From positions 186,001-250,000 of the forward strand of contig CAKSZX010000002.1 of assembly GCA_934526065.1 (NCBI GenBank): a stretch of 64,000 bases of DNA, read 5' to 3'. Within the stretch, counting starts at the first letter, position 1. The number at the start of each line of letters is the position of its first letter. This DNA comes from an uncultured Oscillospiraceae bacterium. Its GTDB lineage: Bacteria > Bacillota > Clostridia > Oscillospirales > Ruminococcaceae. A program made the position numbers and the translations under genes. Under the pieces are notes generated by a model. The model had not been told where the DNA came from. It was given only the letters and a program-made list of their open reading frames with translations, and made no database searches. Positions 38,240 through 47,399 of this stretch are shown here, one piece after another.

Positions 38240-38275
38240 ATTTGCTAAATTTCTTTTCATTTACACTTTTTCTCG

Positions 38276-38310
38276 AAAAGACCGCCGAGATAAAATTCGG
38301 CGGTCTTTTC
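38276..38310 (+). terminator. Strong terminator ending the surface-protein cluster
   Basis: A perfect 13-bp stem (38276-38288 with 38297-38309) has A-rich and T-rich flanks and could work in both directions. It lies 37 bases after the giant gene. Confidence 0.9.
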
Positions 38311-38802
38311 TTGCTTCGGAAACTACCGGCCTTGCCAGCTTTATCTTCAAGCATCGAGCAAAGCGAGCTTGGAATATCAGTCTAAACCAAATATATCTTT
38401 TACTGCATTTATCTTTTTTACATGGATTTAGGATATACTATAAAGTAGAGTATAAATTGTTAAAATATGTCTCAATTACCCTGTCAACATAGTAAAAATA
38501 GACTATAATCTATTTTTACATCAAAAACACCCCTAAAACTAGTAAAAATAGAGTTTAAAAATGGCTTTTTTTACATAATGTAAATAGGGTCAAGAGGTCA
38601 ATTTTACATTTTACCAAATTTGAACGATTTGTATCTGACTTTTCCTTACTTGCTTCATAAAATTTCGTTGTTCCTCATTGCTATGGGATAATATTTCAAC
38701 TTTTATCATTTATTGATGTAACACGGTTAAAGCATATACAGATAATTTTATTCGTGCTATAATATATTATATACATTATTATATATTGTAACGGAGGTAA
38801 GT
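38311..38802. other. Noncoding region with inverted repeats, candidate res site
   Basis: No gene is seen in this 492-bp region. GTAAAAATAGA occurs at 38493 in inverted orientation with 38510-38520 and again directly at 38542-38552, and TTTACATAATGTAAA is a 15-bp palindrome at 38570. AT-rich dyads just before the resolvase gene (38,755-38,790) could form its recombination site. Exact subsites cannot be assigned by eye. Confidence 0.45.
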
Positions 38803-39363
38803 ATGAATATCGGATATATAAGAGTTTCAACTGTTGAACAAAATACGGAGCGTCAGCTTGAAGGCTTAAAGAAATACCACATTGACAAATTTTTTGAAGA
38901 AAAAATTTCCGGCAAAAATACAGACAGGCCACAGTTACAGGCAATGTTGGAATTTTGCCGAGATGGCGACACGATATATGTTCATGATTTTTCAAGACTT
39001 GCCCGTTCCACCAAAGACCTACTGGATATTGTCGAGTTGCTAAACAAAAAAGGTGTGCACCTTGTAAGCAATAAAGAAAACATCAACAGTAACACCCCAC
39101 AAGGAAAACTTATGCTCACGATGATTGGTGCAATCTATGAATTTGAAAGAACCAACTTGCTTGAAAGACAGCGTGAAGGTATTGAGATTGCAAAAAGCAA
39201 CGGTGTGTATAAAGGAAGAAGTGAGAAATCTGTTGACGAACATAAATTTAATGACTTATATGAAAAGTACATACATAGGCAAATTACTAAATCAGAGTTT
39301 GCAATCGCTCTCGGAGTGTCAAGGCCTACTCTTAATAAAATTCTAAAAAATAAAGCTCGGTGA
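38803..39363 (+). CDS. Serine resolvase/invertase
   Basis: The 186-residue small serine recombinase has Ser9 in GYIRVST as nucleophile and the conserved RPQLQAML, DFSRLARSTKDLL and GKLMLTMIGAIYEFER segments. A C-terminal helix-turn-helix (SEFAIALGVSRPTLNKILK) binds DNA. This is the Tn3-resolvase/plasmid resolvase type that keeps replicons monomeric or inverts segments. GGAGG lies eight bases before the ATG. It sits at the border between the surface-gene region and the defence genes, with repeats upstream that may be its site. Confidence 0.9.
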   Translation: MNIGYIRVSTVEQNTERQLEGLKKYHIDKFFEEKISGKNTDRPQLQAMLEFCRDGDTIYVHDFSRLARSTKDLLDIVELLNKKGVHLVSNKENINSNTPQGKLMLTMIGAIYEFERTNLLERQREGIEIAKSNGVYKGRSEKSVDEHKFNDLYEKYIHRQITKSEFAIALGVSRPTLNKILKNKAR

Positions 39364-39442
39364 TTTAAAACCATTTTATATGTAGTTTACATATTTGTCC
39401 TGAATTTATTATTAAAACAATTTATACAAAGGAGTATATATT

Positions 39443-40201
39443 ATGAGTGAATTCAAACATTTTGATGAATTTTTTTCTAAAAAACAAAATTGCAATTTTG
39501 ATTTGTCGGTTGCTATAGAAAACGAAAGTATATTCAGAAGCGATATGTTTTGCCCAGAATGTAAAAAAGCGCAACTAACATTAGTTGCTAAAACGCATAG
39601 ACATCGTGCATATTTAAGGAGAATACCAACATCGCATCATCATCGGGGGTGTTCGTATAATTACGAGTATGCCAACAAAAAAACTACTTATGACTATATA
39701 AATTCATTGAATCCGGAAAAACTGCAGGATAAACTAGAATCAATTATGCGATTATTGTGTAAACCTCCATTATTACATCAATCGTTGTCACCCAAAGAGA
39801 AAACGACTGATGTAGATGCATCCGCTATGCTAATACCTTCACAAAATAAATCCAATGTTTTAAAATCATTAAAGAGGAAAAAATTAGGGACATATATTGA
39901 TCTATCTGAAAATGGTGAGTTGTATGTATTTTACGGTAAGGTTTATCTAAAAATCAAGTCATACCCTCAATACGACTCAAATACAAATAAGTTATACTCG
40001 ATTTACTTTTTGGAAATTTACACTAAAAACTCCAATGAAGAATTAAAGAAGAAAGCCAGTTTCTATTTGGGCAATTCATTAAAAGAAATAGATGAAGAGT
40101 CCCAATATTACATTGTTTTTATTGGATATCCATCATTCAATAGAATGTATCCTGAAATTAAACTTGTAACTAAAGATGCCTTTATATACAAAAAAGTGTG
40201 A
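39443..40201 (+). CDS. Hypothetical protein with putative zinc motif
   Basis: This 252-residue protein has a possible zinc-binding N-terminal module (C37 and C40 in FCPEC, then H65-H67 and C70 in HHHRGC). A helical, serine-rich linker and a beta-rich C-terminal half (YVFYGKVYLKIKSYP) follow. The CxxC...HxxxC order recalls the N-terminal zinc finger of CoiA-like proteins, but a nuclease domain is not evident. No family is recognised. It lies between the resolvase and the AbiL-type pair in more AT-rich DNA. A defence-related role is speculation from position. The ribosome binding site is AAAGGAG. Confidence 0.5.
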   Translation: MSEFKHFDEFFSKKQNCNFDLSVAIENESIFRSDMFCPECKKAQLTLVAKTHRHRAYLRRIPTSHHHRGCSYNYEYANKKTTYDYINSLNPEKLQDKLESIMRLLCKPPLLHQSLSPKEKTTDVDASAMLIPSQNKSNVLKSLKRKKLGTYIDLSENGELYVFYGKVYLKIKSYPQYDSNTNKLYSIYFLEIYTKNSNEELKKKASFYLGNSLKEIDEESQYYIVFIGYPSFNRMYPEIKLVTKDAFIYKKV

Positions 40202-40442
40202 TATATTGACATTGATATTGAATTAAAAAAGTTGTCAGTGAGACAGAATTACCTTTGTTGATATCTTTGATGTCATGATACTATATAATCACTATGAAAT
40301 TGGAGCGATGACGATAATTACTAAATATGACATGACAATTCAGCAGGACCGTATAGGACAATTACAATAAAATAGTTAAAAACGACTTATTAACGCCAAA
40401 TACGAAAAATTTTTCCGTAAACACGATTATATAATTGACTTT

Positions 40443-40470
40443 TTGCACATTATAATGTTATACTTATAAT
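40443..40470 (+). promoter_or_regulatory. Putative promoter of the AbiL-like pair
   Basis: TTGCAC (40443-40448) and TATAAT (40465-40470) are separated by 16 bases, 18 bases before the start codon. Confidence 0.55.
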
Positions 40471-40488
40471 AGTGGAGGTATACTAAAT

Positions 40489-41712
40489 ATGTTATGTCAA
40501 TTTAGCTTTAAGAATTTTAAGTCATATAAGGATGAAACAGTATTTGATTTGCAAGCCACAAGTATAGAAGAACATGGTGATTCATTAATAACACATGAGA
40601 AAGGTAATGCTATTCTTCCTGTAAGTGTAATTTATGGCCCTAATGGTGGGGGTAAGACAAGTTTATTGCAGGCGATGGCGTGTTTGATTTCTACGGTTGT
40701 AAAACCCATACATGACCTTGGTAAAAATAGAGTTAAGGTTGTTATACGGCAACGATTCGCATGCTTGCCATTTGCGTTTGATGAAAGCTCTGAAAAAGAA
40801 CCGACTGAGTTTAAGATATATTTTAGAGTTAATTCTAATGAATATATGTACTATATTGCTATTTTAGATGAAAAAATAATGTCTGAGGTTTTGTACCGTA
40901 GAACTATCGGCGGTAAAAAAACTGCTGTTATATTTGAAAGAGAGGAAGAAAATATTGTTTTAGGTGCAAAAATATCGAAAAAAAATGTGAATACAGAAGT
41001 AAATCCTAAGATGCCATATCTTTCTTTTTTAGCGATTAATTATAATTTTGAAGAAATCACCGAGGTTCAACAGTGGTTCGAGTCATGTATTATCCTTAAT
41101 TATGCAAATCCACGTACAGAGCAGAACATATTTTTGAACAATGGTGATGAATTCAAAAATTTTTGTATAACATCTCTGAATAATGTGGGAATTGATGTAT
41201 CGGATTATAGATACGATGAAGTTAAAAATGATTTTTTTGTTTTTCACAATATTGATGGAAAACAATATAGCTTACCATTTATCTACGAATCTGAGGGAAC
41301 AAAAAAATTATTTTCTATATTGCCATTTTTTTTAGTTGCGATTAATGAAGGAAGACTTGTTGTTGCTGATGAACTAGATGCAAAATTACATCCAAAGCTT
41401 TTGAGATATATTGTATCATTATTTACGAATAAAGACATAAATAAAAATGGTGCTCAGCTTATTTTTACATCGCATGATATGTCGATAATGAAAAAAGAAG
41501 TATTCCGTAGAGATGAAATTTGGTTTGCAGCATTAAATCGAGAGCACAGTAGCGAGTTATATTCATTGTTTGATATTAAAGATGAAAACGGAGAGCGTAT
41601 TAGGGCAACTTCAGCTTATTATAAGCAATATCTTGAAGGCAGGTATGGTGCTGACCCATACCTGAGAAAAATGATGGAATGGGGAAAAGAAGATGAGTCT
41701 GAAACCATCTAA
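40489..41712 (+). CDS. RloA/AbiLi-type AAA ATPase of a phage defence pair
   Basis: The 407-residue ATPase begins with the ABC/SMC-like opening MLCQFSFKNFKSYKDE, Walker A GPNGGGKT at residues 50-57, a signature-like region near 265-275 (YESEGTKKLF) and Walker B VVADELD near 290 followed by a histidine switch (FTSHD). This is the RloA/AbiLi family (AAA_21 type). It is paired with a RloB/AbiLii gene overlapping by 20 bases. In the known AbiL system both proteins together cause abortive infection. The promoter just upstream and AT-rich composition suggest separately acquired cargo. Confidence 0.8.
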   Translation: MLCQFSFKNFKSYKDETVFDLQATSIEEHGDSLITHEKGNAILPVSVIYGPNGGGKTSLLQAMACLISTVVKPIHDLGKNRVKVVIRQRFACLPFAFDESSEKEPTEFKIYFRVNSNEYMYYIAILDEKIMSEVLYRRTIGGKKTAVIFEREEENIVLGAKISKKNVNTEVNPKMPYLSFLAINYNFEEITEVQQWFESCIILNYANPRTEQNIFLNNGDEFKNFCITSLNNVGIDVSDYRYDEVKNDFFVFHNIDGKQYSLPFIYESEGTKKLFSILPFFLVAINEGRLVVADELDAKLHPKLLRYIVSLFTNKDINKNGAQLIFTSHDMSIMKKEVFRRDEIWFAALNREHSSELYSLFDIKDENGERIRATSAYYKQYLEGRYGADPYLRKMMEWGKEDESETI

Positions 41713-42367
41713 GAAATCAGATTTGAACAAGGGATGGATGTCTAAAAGAATTGACAGAAAAAAATTAATAAATCCTGAATATCATTTGATTGTTACAGAA
41801 GGTACTAAAACTGAACCAAACTATTTCAACGGAATAAAGGATCGTATAAATCGGAAGTATAGAGAAAGAATCCACTTGGAAATAGCAGGAACGGGCAATA
41901 ATACAATCGGTCTTTTAAATAAGGCGAAGCAAATGGCAAACAACGACCCAAATGGGTATAGCCATGTTTGGATTGTTTATGACACAGATGATTTCCCTGC
42001 TGAAAATATAAATAAAGTCGTTAAACAATGTGAAGACCTCAGTACGGATGAATGCACTTATCACGCAATTTGGTCAAATCAGTGCATAGAACTATGGTTT
42101 TTGTTACATTTTCGTTATATGAAATCCGATTTACATCGTAATGAATATTATAATAAACTGACGGATTGTTTTAAAAAAAAGAAAATACCTGTAACATATA
42201 CTAAAAATATGGAAAATATTTTTGAAGAATTGTATCCTTTTCTTGATAACGCAATAAAAAATGCACACAAATTAGACGATTACAACAAGGGTAAAACTCC
42301 ATCTGATTCAAAGCCTGGTACGAAAGTTTTTGAACTTGTGGAAAGATTAAAGGCTTACTTGAAATAA
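41693..42367 (+). CDS. RloB/AbiLii-type protein of the phage defence pair
   Basis: The 224-residue product has the RloB pattern: YHLIVTEGTKTEPNYF near residue 30 (a Toprim-like first acidic motif with E36), HVWIVYDTDDFP near residue 90 (second acidic motif), and SNQCIELWFLLHF near 125. The Toprim-like acidic residues suggest nuclease or nucleotidyl chemistry activated by the partner ATPase. The start lies inside the ATPase gene, which indicates translational coupling. It is the last gene before the first conserved leader RNA. Confidence 0.8.
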   Translation: MSLKPSKKSDLNKGWMSKRIDRKKLINPEYHLIVTEGTKTEPNYFNGIKDRINRKYRERIHLEIAGTGNNTIGLLNKAKQMANNDPNGYSHVWIVYDTDDFPAENINKVVKQCEDLSTDECTYHAIWSNQCIELWFLLHFRYMKSDLHRNEYYNKLTDCFKKKKIPVTYTKNMENIFEELYPFLDNAIKNAHKLDDYNKGKTPSDSKPGTKVFELVERLKAYLK

Positions 42368-42469
42368 CAAGTAAACACACATATATATTTATTAAAATAT
42401 CCGACAAATTTACAATAAGCCAATTTTAGTAATATAATTATAAAGTTATGTTAGTCGGTGTTTCCCATA

Positions 42470-42498
42470 TTGACTTTACCCTTATAAAAATATATAAT
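42470..42498 (+). promoter_or_regulatory. Promoter of conserved leader RNA, copy 1
   Basis: TTGACT (42470-42475) and TATAAT (42493-42498) have a 17-base spacer. The same arrangement stands before copies 2 and 3. Confidence 0.85.
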
Positions 42499-42504
42499 GT
42501 AAGT

Positions 42505-42660
42505 GTTAGGTAGCCGGTGCCGATTTACCGGTAAGTAGAGAACGATAGTTATAACAAATAACTAATCGTAATGTAAGTGAAAATTTGCTTGCACATGCTG
42601 AGTAACGCCTGTTTAATACAGGTGGCGTAGAGATTTTTAAGAGAAATATTTTGTAAAACA
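42505..42660 (+). ncRNA. Conserved structured leader RNA, copy 1 (upstream of YqaJ gene)
   Basis: This roughly 155-nt sequence recurs at 52,951 and 60,128. It holds four hairpins: CCGGT/ACCGG, ACGATAGTTAT/ATAACT-ATCGT, a variable stem (TGTAAG...CTTGCA) and CGCCTGT/ACAGG-GGCG. The sequence GAGTAACGCC is invariant. A terminator and a second terminator follow before the gene. Function is unknown. Confidence 0.75.
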
Positions 42661-42665
42661 TAAAA

Positions 42666-42717
42666 GGACAAATTAAATAGGCCGTTAAGGTCTGTTCGGT
42701 TTGTCCGTTTTTATTTT
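42666..42717 (+). terminator. Leader terminator 1 before the YqaJ gene
   Basis: GGACAAA (42666-42672) pairs with TTTGTCC (42700-42706), with a GGCC/GGTC inner stem and a T-rich tail. Confidence 0.8.
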
Positions 42718-42754
42718 AAAAGAAGTTTTACAAACAATCAGAGAAAAATATAAG

Positions 42755-42805
42755 GGCCAAAAGCATATAACCACAATCGGTTTTGCTTTTGGTTCTTTTT
42801 ATTTT
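42755..42805 (+). terminator. Leader terminator 2 before the YqaJ gene
   Basis: GGCCAAAAGC (42755-42764) pairs with GCTTTTGGTT (42785-42794) followed by CTTTTTATTTT. It ends 25 bases before the ATG, leaving no room for a new promoter. Confidence 0.8.
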
Positions 42806-42829
42806 AATAAGATAAAAGGAGATAAGAAA

Positions 42830-43924
42830 ATGGTAAATGAATTTGCCGAAAGAGTTGTAGATACAGCTACAATATCGCACGAAGAATGGATTGAAAGTCG
42901 AAGAAAGGGAATAGGCGGTAGTGATCTTGCAATCATTTTAGGTGTGTCTAAGTGGGGTTCGCTCACAAACATCTGGAAAGATAAAATGAGGCTTACCAAG
43001 TCAATACGAGAGCCGAGTAACTGGTTCACTCTTGGCTATGGTAATGCTATGGAGCCGCTTATCAGAAAAGCATTTTCGGAAATAACAGGACTGACTGTAA
43101 TTAAGGATACATGGCAATATCGTCATCCCTTTTATAATTACATGCTCCGGGACATTGATTTTCTGTGTTATGATGAAGCCGGTAACGAATATATCGGTGA
43201 AATCAAGACGACAGACCCCAACAATCTTGATAATTGGGAGTCGGGAATATTAGGTCAAGGTGGAAAATTGCCACTTAATTACGAGTTGCAAGTTCGCCAC
43301 TATATGCGGGTTACAGATATTGGCAGAGCCTATGTAATCTGCAATTACGGTAACAGTATTGAGAAAAACATTATTGTCCGTGTTGACCGAAATGCAGAAA
43401 TCGAATCCGCAATAATAGATGCAGAAAGTAAATTTTGGTTTGATTATATCGAAAAAGGTGTTTGTCCGCCGGAAAAATTTATTTCCGATACTGCAATTAA
43501 GCAGTTAAGAGAGAATTATACGACAGAGGACAAAAAGGTTATCGATGATGAAAAGCCAAAATCCGAAGTCAAGGTTTATGAAGATAAATCGTTGATTGAG
43601 GCAGCCAACCTGTGGCTGGAAAAACAGGCAGAAAAGAAGAACTTAGAGGAACAGGTTAAAGTCATAAACAGTGAGCTTAATGCACTTTCAGTGCCGCTTA
43701 CCGATATTCTCGGTGAGATTGATAAAGGAATTGTATTTGACACGGAGGATGAGGGAATAGAAATCAATTTTCAAAGACAGTATAGAGCCACTGTCAATAA
43801 AGACAGATTGAAACTTGAATTTCCCGAAGCATATAAAGCCTGCATAGACTATTCAGAGTCAAGACCTTTTTCTGTAAAGAGAAAATCGGTGAAAACTTTG
43901 AAAAAAAGTCTTTCCGCTGTTTAA
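42830..43924 (+). CDS. YqaJ-type recombination exonuclease
   Basis: The 364-residue nuclease has the YqaJ/lambda-exonuclease layout: RRKGIGGSDLAIILGVSKWG near residue 22, then GNAMEPLIRKAF with the catalytic glutamate, RDIDFLCYDEAG (aspartate) and YIGEIKTTDP (ExK) near 125. A coiled-coil and basic C-terminus follow. Such 5'-3' exonucleases work with single-strand annealing proteins in phage-type recombination, and a Sak-type annealer is encoded at 60,986. ATG 42,830 is chosen for AAAGGAG upstream; in-frame upstream codons lie in the terminators. Confidence 0.85.
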   Translation: MVNEFAERVVDTATISHEEWIESRRKGIGGSDLAIILGVSKWGSLTNIWKDKMRLTKSIREPSNWFTLGYGNAMEPLIRKAFSEITGLTVIKDTWQYRHPFYNYMLRDIDFLCYDEAGNEYIGEIKTTDPNNLDNWESGILGQGGKLPLNYELQVRHYMRVTDIGRAYVICNYGNSIEKNIIVRVDRNAEIESAIIDAESKFWFDYIEKGVCPPEKFISDTAIKQLRENYTTEDKKVIDDEKPKSEVKVYEDKSLIEAANLWLEKQAEKKNLEEQVKVINSELNALSVPLTDILGEIDKGIVFDTEDEGIEINFQRQYRATVNKDRLKLEFPEAYKACIDYSESRPFSVKRKSVKTLKKSLSAV

Positions 43925-43977
43925 AACGGTATTGAAACCGTAAAAAAATAATGATAAAATAAAAATATAACGCAAAG

Positions 43978-44028
43978 GCGTGTTGATTGGAAATGCGCCT
44001 CGGCGTAACTCCCTTTAACACGCTTTTT
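43978..44028 (+). terminator. Leader terminator before the PD-(D/E)XK gene
   Basis: GCGTGTT (43978-43984) pairs with AACACGC (44017-44023) around a GCGCC/GGCG inner stem, followed by five T. The AACAC strand can also pair with GTGTT just downstream. It ends 20 bases before the ATG. Confidence 0.7.
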
Positions 44029-44048
44029 GTGTTAGAAGGAGTTGTAGA

Positions 44049-44897
44049 ATGAACAGTAATGATGAAAAGCTTTCTCGACGGATTGAAAAAATGACGCCGT
44101 TAGACGACATTATGATGTCAAGAATTTTTGATGATAATGTTCCTTTGATACAGTATGTAATAAGGACTATTCTTCACAGAGATGATATTGACATAGTGAG
44201 TGTTAGGACGCAATATGAACTGCACAATCCCGTACTTAACGGTAAGGATATACGTCTTGACATTCTTGCGGTAGATTCAAAGGGAAATCAATACAATATT
44301 GAGATGCAAAAGTATAAATCCGGTGCAAGTATTCGTAGAGCCGAGATTCACGCAGGTGCTTTGAGTTTAAGAGGTTATTCAAAAGGAATGAGCTTTGATG
44401 AAATCAAAGACACATATGTGATATTCATTATGGATAAAGATTATCTTGGCGGTGGTTTGCAAATTTACTATATTGCAAATAGTGTGTATAACAATAATAC
44501 TCGTGGTGTTGGCGGAGTGCATATTATTTTTCTCAATACATCGTATGTAACCAAAGATGAACTTGGTTTGTTGGAAATTGATTTGAACACATCAAACCCA
44601 GAGGACATGCACAGTGAATTGTTTAAAGACAGTGCAGAACGTTTTAAGAAAGAAGGTAAAATGAATATGTCAGTTAGGGAAGAAGTTATTGAAATTTTTA
44701 AAGATGAAATAGAAGAAAGCAAAGCTAAGGCCCGTGCTGAGGCTCGTGCCGAGGCTTTGGCCGAAGGCGAAGCCAGTGGTATAACTAAGGGCAGAGCTGA
44801 AGGTGAAGCCAAAACTAAGGAAATGGTCAGAGCAAACCTTGAAAAGCTCGGTTACTCAAAAGAGGAAATCGCAAAGATTTTATCTGCAACAGATTAA
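44049..44897 (+). CDS. Rpn-type PD-(D/E)XK nuclease (transposase-like)
   Basis: The 282-residue protein belongs to the PDDEXK_2/Rpn family: VSVRTQYELHNPVLNGKDIRLDI supplies the aspartate and NIEMQKYKS the ExQ/K motif near residue 80. The C-terminal third is an Ala/Glu/Arg repeat (ARAEARAEALAEGEA) and ends with the usual LGYSKEEIAKIL. These recombination-promoting nucleases are common on Clostridial chromosomes and elements; they cut DNA weakly and are often called transposases. AGAAGGAG lies eight bases before the start. Confidence 0.85.
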   Translation: MNSNDEKLSRRIEKMTPLDDIMMSRIFDDNVPLIQYVIRTILHRDDIDIVSVRTQYELHNPVLNGKDIRLDILAVDSKGNQYNIEMQKYKSGASIRRAEIHAGALSLRGYSKGMSFDEIKDTYVIFIMDKDYLGGGLQIYYIANSVYNNNTRGVGGVHIIFLNTSYVTKDELGLLEIDLNTSNPEDMHSELFKDSAERFKKEGKMNMSVREEVIEIFKDEIEESKAKARAEARAEALAEGEASGITKGRAEGEAKTKEMVRANLEKLGYSKEEIAKILSATD

Positions 44898-44930
44898 AAT
44901 CAAGTAAAACTTAATAAATAAGATATAAAA

Positions 44931-44985
44931 GGACTAACGGAATATCAGCAGTGTGAAATCACTGCTGTTTCCGTTGGTCTTTTTT
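44931..44985 (+). terminator. Leader terminator before the RecD-like helicase
   Basis: GACTAACGGAA (44932-44942) pairs with TTCCGTTGGTC (44969-44979), with an inner CAGCAGTG/CACTGCTG stem and TTTTTT. It ends about 20 bases before the ATG, again with no room for a promoter. It starts with the GGACTAA seen in other leader terminators. Confidence 0.85.
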
Positions 44986-45007
44986 CTTAAATGAAAGGAG
45001 AAAACAA

Positions 45008-47263
45008 ATGGAAACAGTATCTATAATTGCTACTTTTGTAAGAAGGCTAAATTCTCAGGGAAGCGATTACAGCATTTGTGTTGTAAAGCGGCGGAAGGAT
45101 CAAATTGATTTATTACCACCGGAAGTAAAAGCAAAAAATAAGAAAAACGAAGGCATGTTTACGATTATTGGCTATTCATTACCACAGTTCACACGGATAA
45201 ACATCAAGTGGACCGGTAAATGGACGGTCAATAAATACGGCATGCAGTTACAGGTTCAAAGCTATGAGATTATAACACCTGAAAGTATAGACGGTATTCG
45301 TGCATTTTTGGCTTCTGGTAAGATAAGCAGTATCGGTAGGTTTAATGCCGAAAAAATTATAGAACATTTCGGGCTTGATTCTTTGAATGTCATTGAAAAT
45401 ACGCCTGAAAAACTACTTACAATCAAAGGCTTTGGATTGAAGAAAGTAGATAAGATTGCTAAAAGCTACAAAGCAATTACATATTTGAATAAGATTGGCA
45501 CATATCTCGGCAAGTTTGGCATTACGATTGACAAATCGGCGCTTGTGTATAACAAATTCGGCAAAAACAGCATTGAAATAGTTCAAAATAACCCTTATTC
45601 ACTCGCAGAAGTGAAAGGATTGGGATTTCTGTCAGCCGAAAAGATTGCAATAGAAACAGGACAAATGCTTTTATCTGATACAAGAATAAAGGAAGCCTGT
45701 AAATATGTCTTTGAGAGTGTCAAGGCGCAAGGCAATCTGTATATTGAATATGAACCGTTTAAAAAGTCTGTTATTGATTTACTGAATACAAATTCAAGAG
45801 ATATAATCATAACAGAAGCGATATTCAGCGAATGTTTTGAAAGATTGCTTGAAAAAAAGATATTTGTAAAAAGACTTGGCAATCTGATATTTTCTTATGA
45901 AACGGAACAGATAGAAAGGGATTTATCGCAGAAAATCTTTGATTTGAGTGTTAAACCTGAAATGAACTATTCCCGGAAAAAGAAGTATCTTACGGAACTT
46001 GAAGTATGGAAAAGTAAAAATAAGGATATAGTTTTAAGTGAAGAACAGGAAACAGCGGTTATAACAGGTCTTACAAGCTATATTTCGGTTATTACCGGTG
46101 GCGCAGGTACGGGTAAAACAACTGTAATAAATGCAATTATAAGCATTTCACAGGCCGTTAAAGCGGACAAAGAGATTACTTTATTGGCACCTACTGGAAA
46201 GCGGAGTAGCCGTATGACCGAAGTAACCGGATGTAAAGCATATACCATTCATAAAAAATTGGGTTTGTATGCAAAGTCGGAAGAACAATCGGCACGCAAA
46301 ATGTTACCTGAAAACGGTCTTGTGATTGTTGACGAATGTTCAATGATAGACGCATTTGCACGGTTAGCTATGTTTCAGCGGAACCCGACATCATCACAAA
46401 TAATACTGGTAGGTGATGTGAATCAGCTGCCATCAGTCGGGGCAGGAAATGTTCTTCGTGAAGTTATAAGATCCAGAGAAGTACCGGTTACAAAATTGTC
46501 ACAAATACATAGGCAATCGAATGGTTCAAGCATTGTAGTTAATTCACAACGGATAAACTCTGGAGCTGATAAGATGATTTATGATGACAGTTTTGTATTT
46601 GAAGAAGAAAAGAATGAAAAAAATCTGTTGGAAAAAATTCGGGATTTGTACACAACTGAAATAGGAAGAGTGGGTATAGATAATACTATCATTCTTTCTC
46701 CGGTTCGTAAAAGGGGCGAAACTAGTGTAAATAACTTGAACCGAGTAATACAGGATAAATTAAATCCTTTGATGTATGGCGAAATATCGCTCACCATAGA
46801 CGGTAACAACTTTCGCAATGGCGATAAAGTTATACAAACAAAAAATACCGCTGAGCTATCAAATGGTGATGTGGGTACAATAAGCAATATCACTAATTTA
46901 GTTGATGAGGACGGAATACAAAAGACCGTTGTAACAATCGACTTCGGTGATACAACTGTACATTATGACAAGGAAGATATGAAAAATGTTGACCTTGCAT
47001 ATCGGCTTACAATTCATAAATCACAGGGTTCAGAGTACAAGTCAGTTATAATTCGGCTTCGGAATAGCACACCAAGAGTTATGCAAAAGCGTAATTTATT
47101 GTATACTGCTGTAACAAGAAGCAGAGATAAATGTATAATTCTTGGAGATAGCGATGTTTTCAGAAAGTGTATCAGTACAAGTGATATATCCAAGAGGAAG
47201 ACACTTATGGCTGACAGAATACACGCCCACGCCGAACAAAAGAGACAGAAAAAAGCAGTGTAA
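45008..47263 (+). CDS. RecD-like DNA helicase
   Basis: The 751-residue helicase has an N-terminal OB-like part, tandem helix-hairpin-helix segments (SIGRFNAEKIIEHFG and LTIKGFGLKKVDKI) and the SF1 motor of RecD2 type. Walker A GGAGTGKTT is near residue 365, DECSMID near 445, GDVNQLPSVGAGNV near 472 and the C-terminal YRLTIHKSQGSEY motif near 670. It should unwind DNA 5'-3' and could serve element replication or recombination. AAAGGAG precedes the ATG. Confidence 0.85.
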   Translation: METVSIIATFVRRLNSQGSDYSICVVKRRKDQIDLLPPEVKAKNKKNEGMFTIIGYSLPQFTRINIKWTGKWTVNKYGMQLQVQSYEIITPESIDGIRAFLASGKISSIGRFNAEKIIEHFGLDSLNVIENTPEKLLTIKGFGLKKVDKIAKSYKAITYLNKIGTYLGKFGITIDKSALVYNKFGKNSIEIVQNNPYSLAEVKGLGFLSAEKIAIETGQMLLSDTRIKEACKYVFESVKAQGNLYIEYEPFKKSVIDLLNTNSRDIIITEAIFSECFERLLEKKIFVKRLGNLIFSYETEQIERDLSQKIFDLSVKPEMNYSRKKKYLTELEVWKSKNKDIVLSEEQETAVITGLTSYISVITGGAGTGKTTVINAIISISQAVKADKEITLLAPTGKRSSRMTEVTGCKAYTIHKKLGLYAKSEEQSARKMLPENGLVIVDECSMIDAFARLAMFQRNPTSSQIILVGDVNQLPSVGAGNVLREVIRSREVPVTKLSQIHRQSNGSSIVVNSQRINSGADKMIYDDSFVFEEEKNEKNLLEKIRDLYTTEIGRVGIDNTIILSPVRKRGETSVNNLNRVIQDKLNPLMYGEISLTIDGNNFRNGDKVIQTKNTAELSNGDVGTISNITNLVDEDGIQKTVVTIDFGDTTVHYDKEDMKNVDLAYRLTIHKSQGSEYKSVIIRLRNSTPRVMQKRNLLYTAVTRSRDKCIILGDSDVFRKCISTSDISKRKTLMADRIHAHAEQKRQKKAV

Positions 47264-47345
47264 CAAAAGAAAAATTCAAAATAAATTCCGAAATTGGAAC
47301 AAACAATAAAAAATTGAAAGAAAATGCCGAAATCGGAATAAACTT

Positions 47346-47374
47346 TTGACATTATATGCACAATGTGGTATAAC
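47346..47374 (+). promoter_or_regulatory. Promoter of the AAA/DUF4143 gene
   Basis: TTGACA (47346-47351) and TATAAC (47369-47374) have a 17-base spacer containing ATTATATGCACAAT. The spacer resembles the palindromic one before the RelB gene at 50,877. Confidence 0.75.
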
Positions 47375-47399
47375 TAAGATAGGAAAAAGAGGTGGTTTT

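Noticed and set aside
40308..40370. Twenty-codon frame (MTIITKYDMTIQQDRIGQLQ) before the AbiL-like pair
   Set aside because: There is no convincing ribosome binding site and no recognised family; possibly a transposon-gene remnant but not supportable.
44700..44830. Repetitive Ala/Glu/Arg codons in the PD-(D/E)XK gene as a sign of frameshift or mobile repeat
   Set aside because: This low-complexity tail is normal for the Rpn family.
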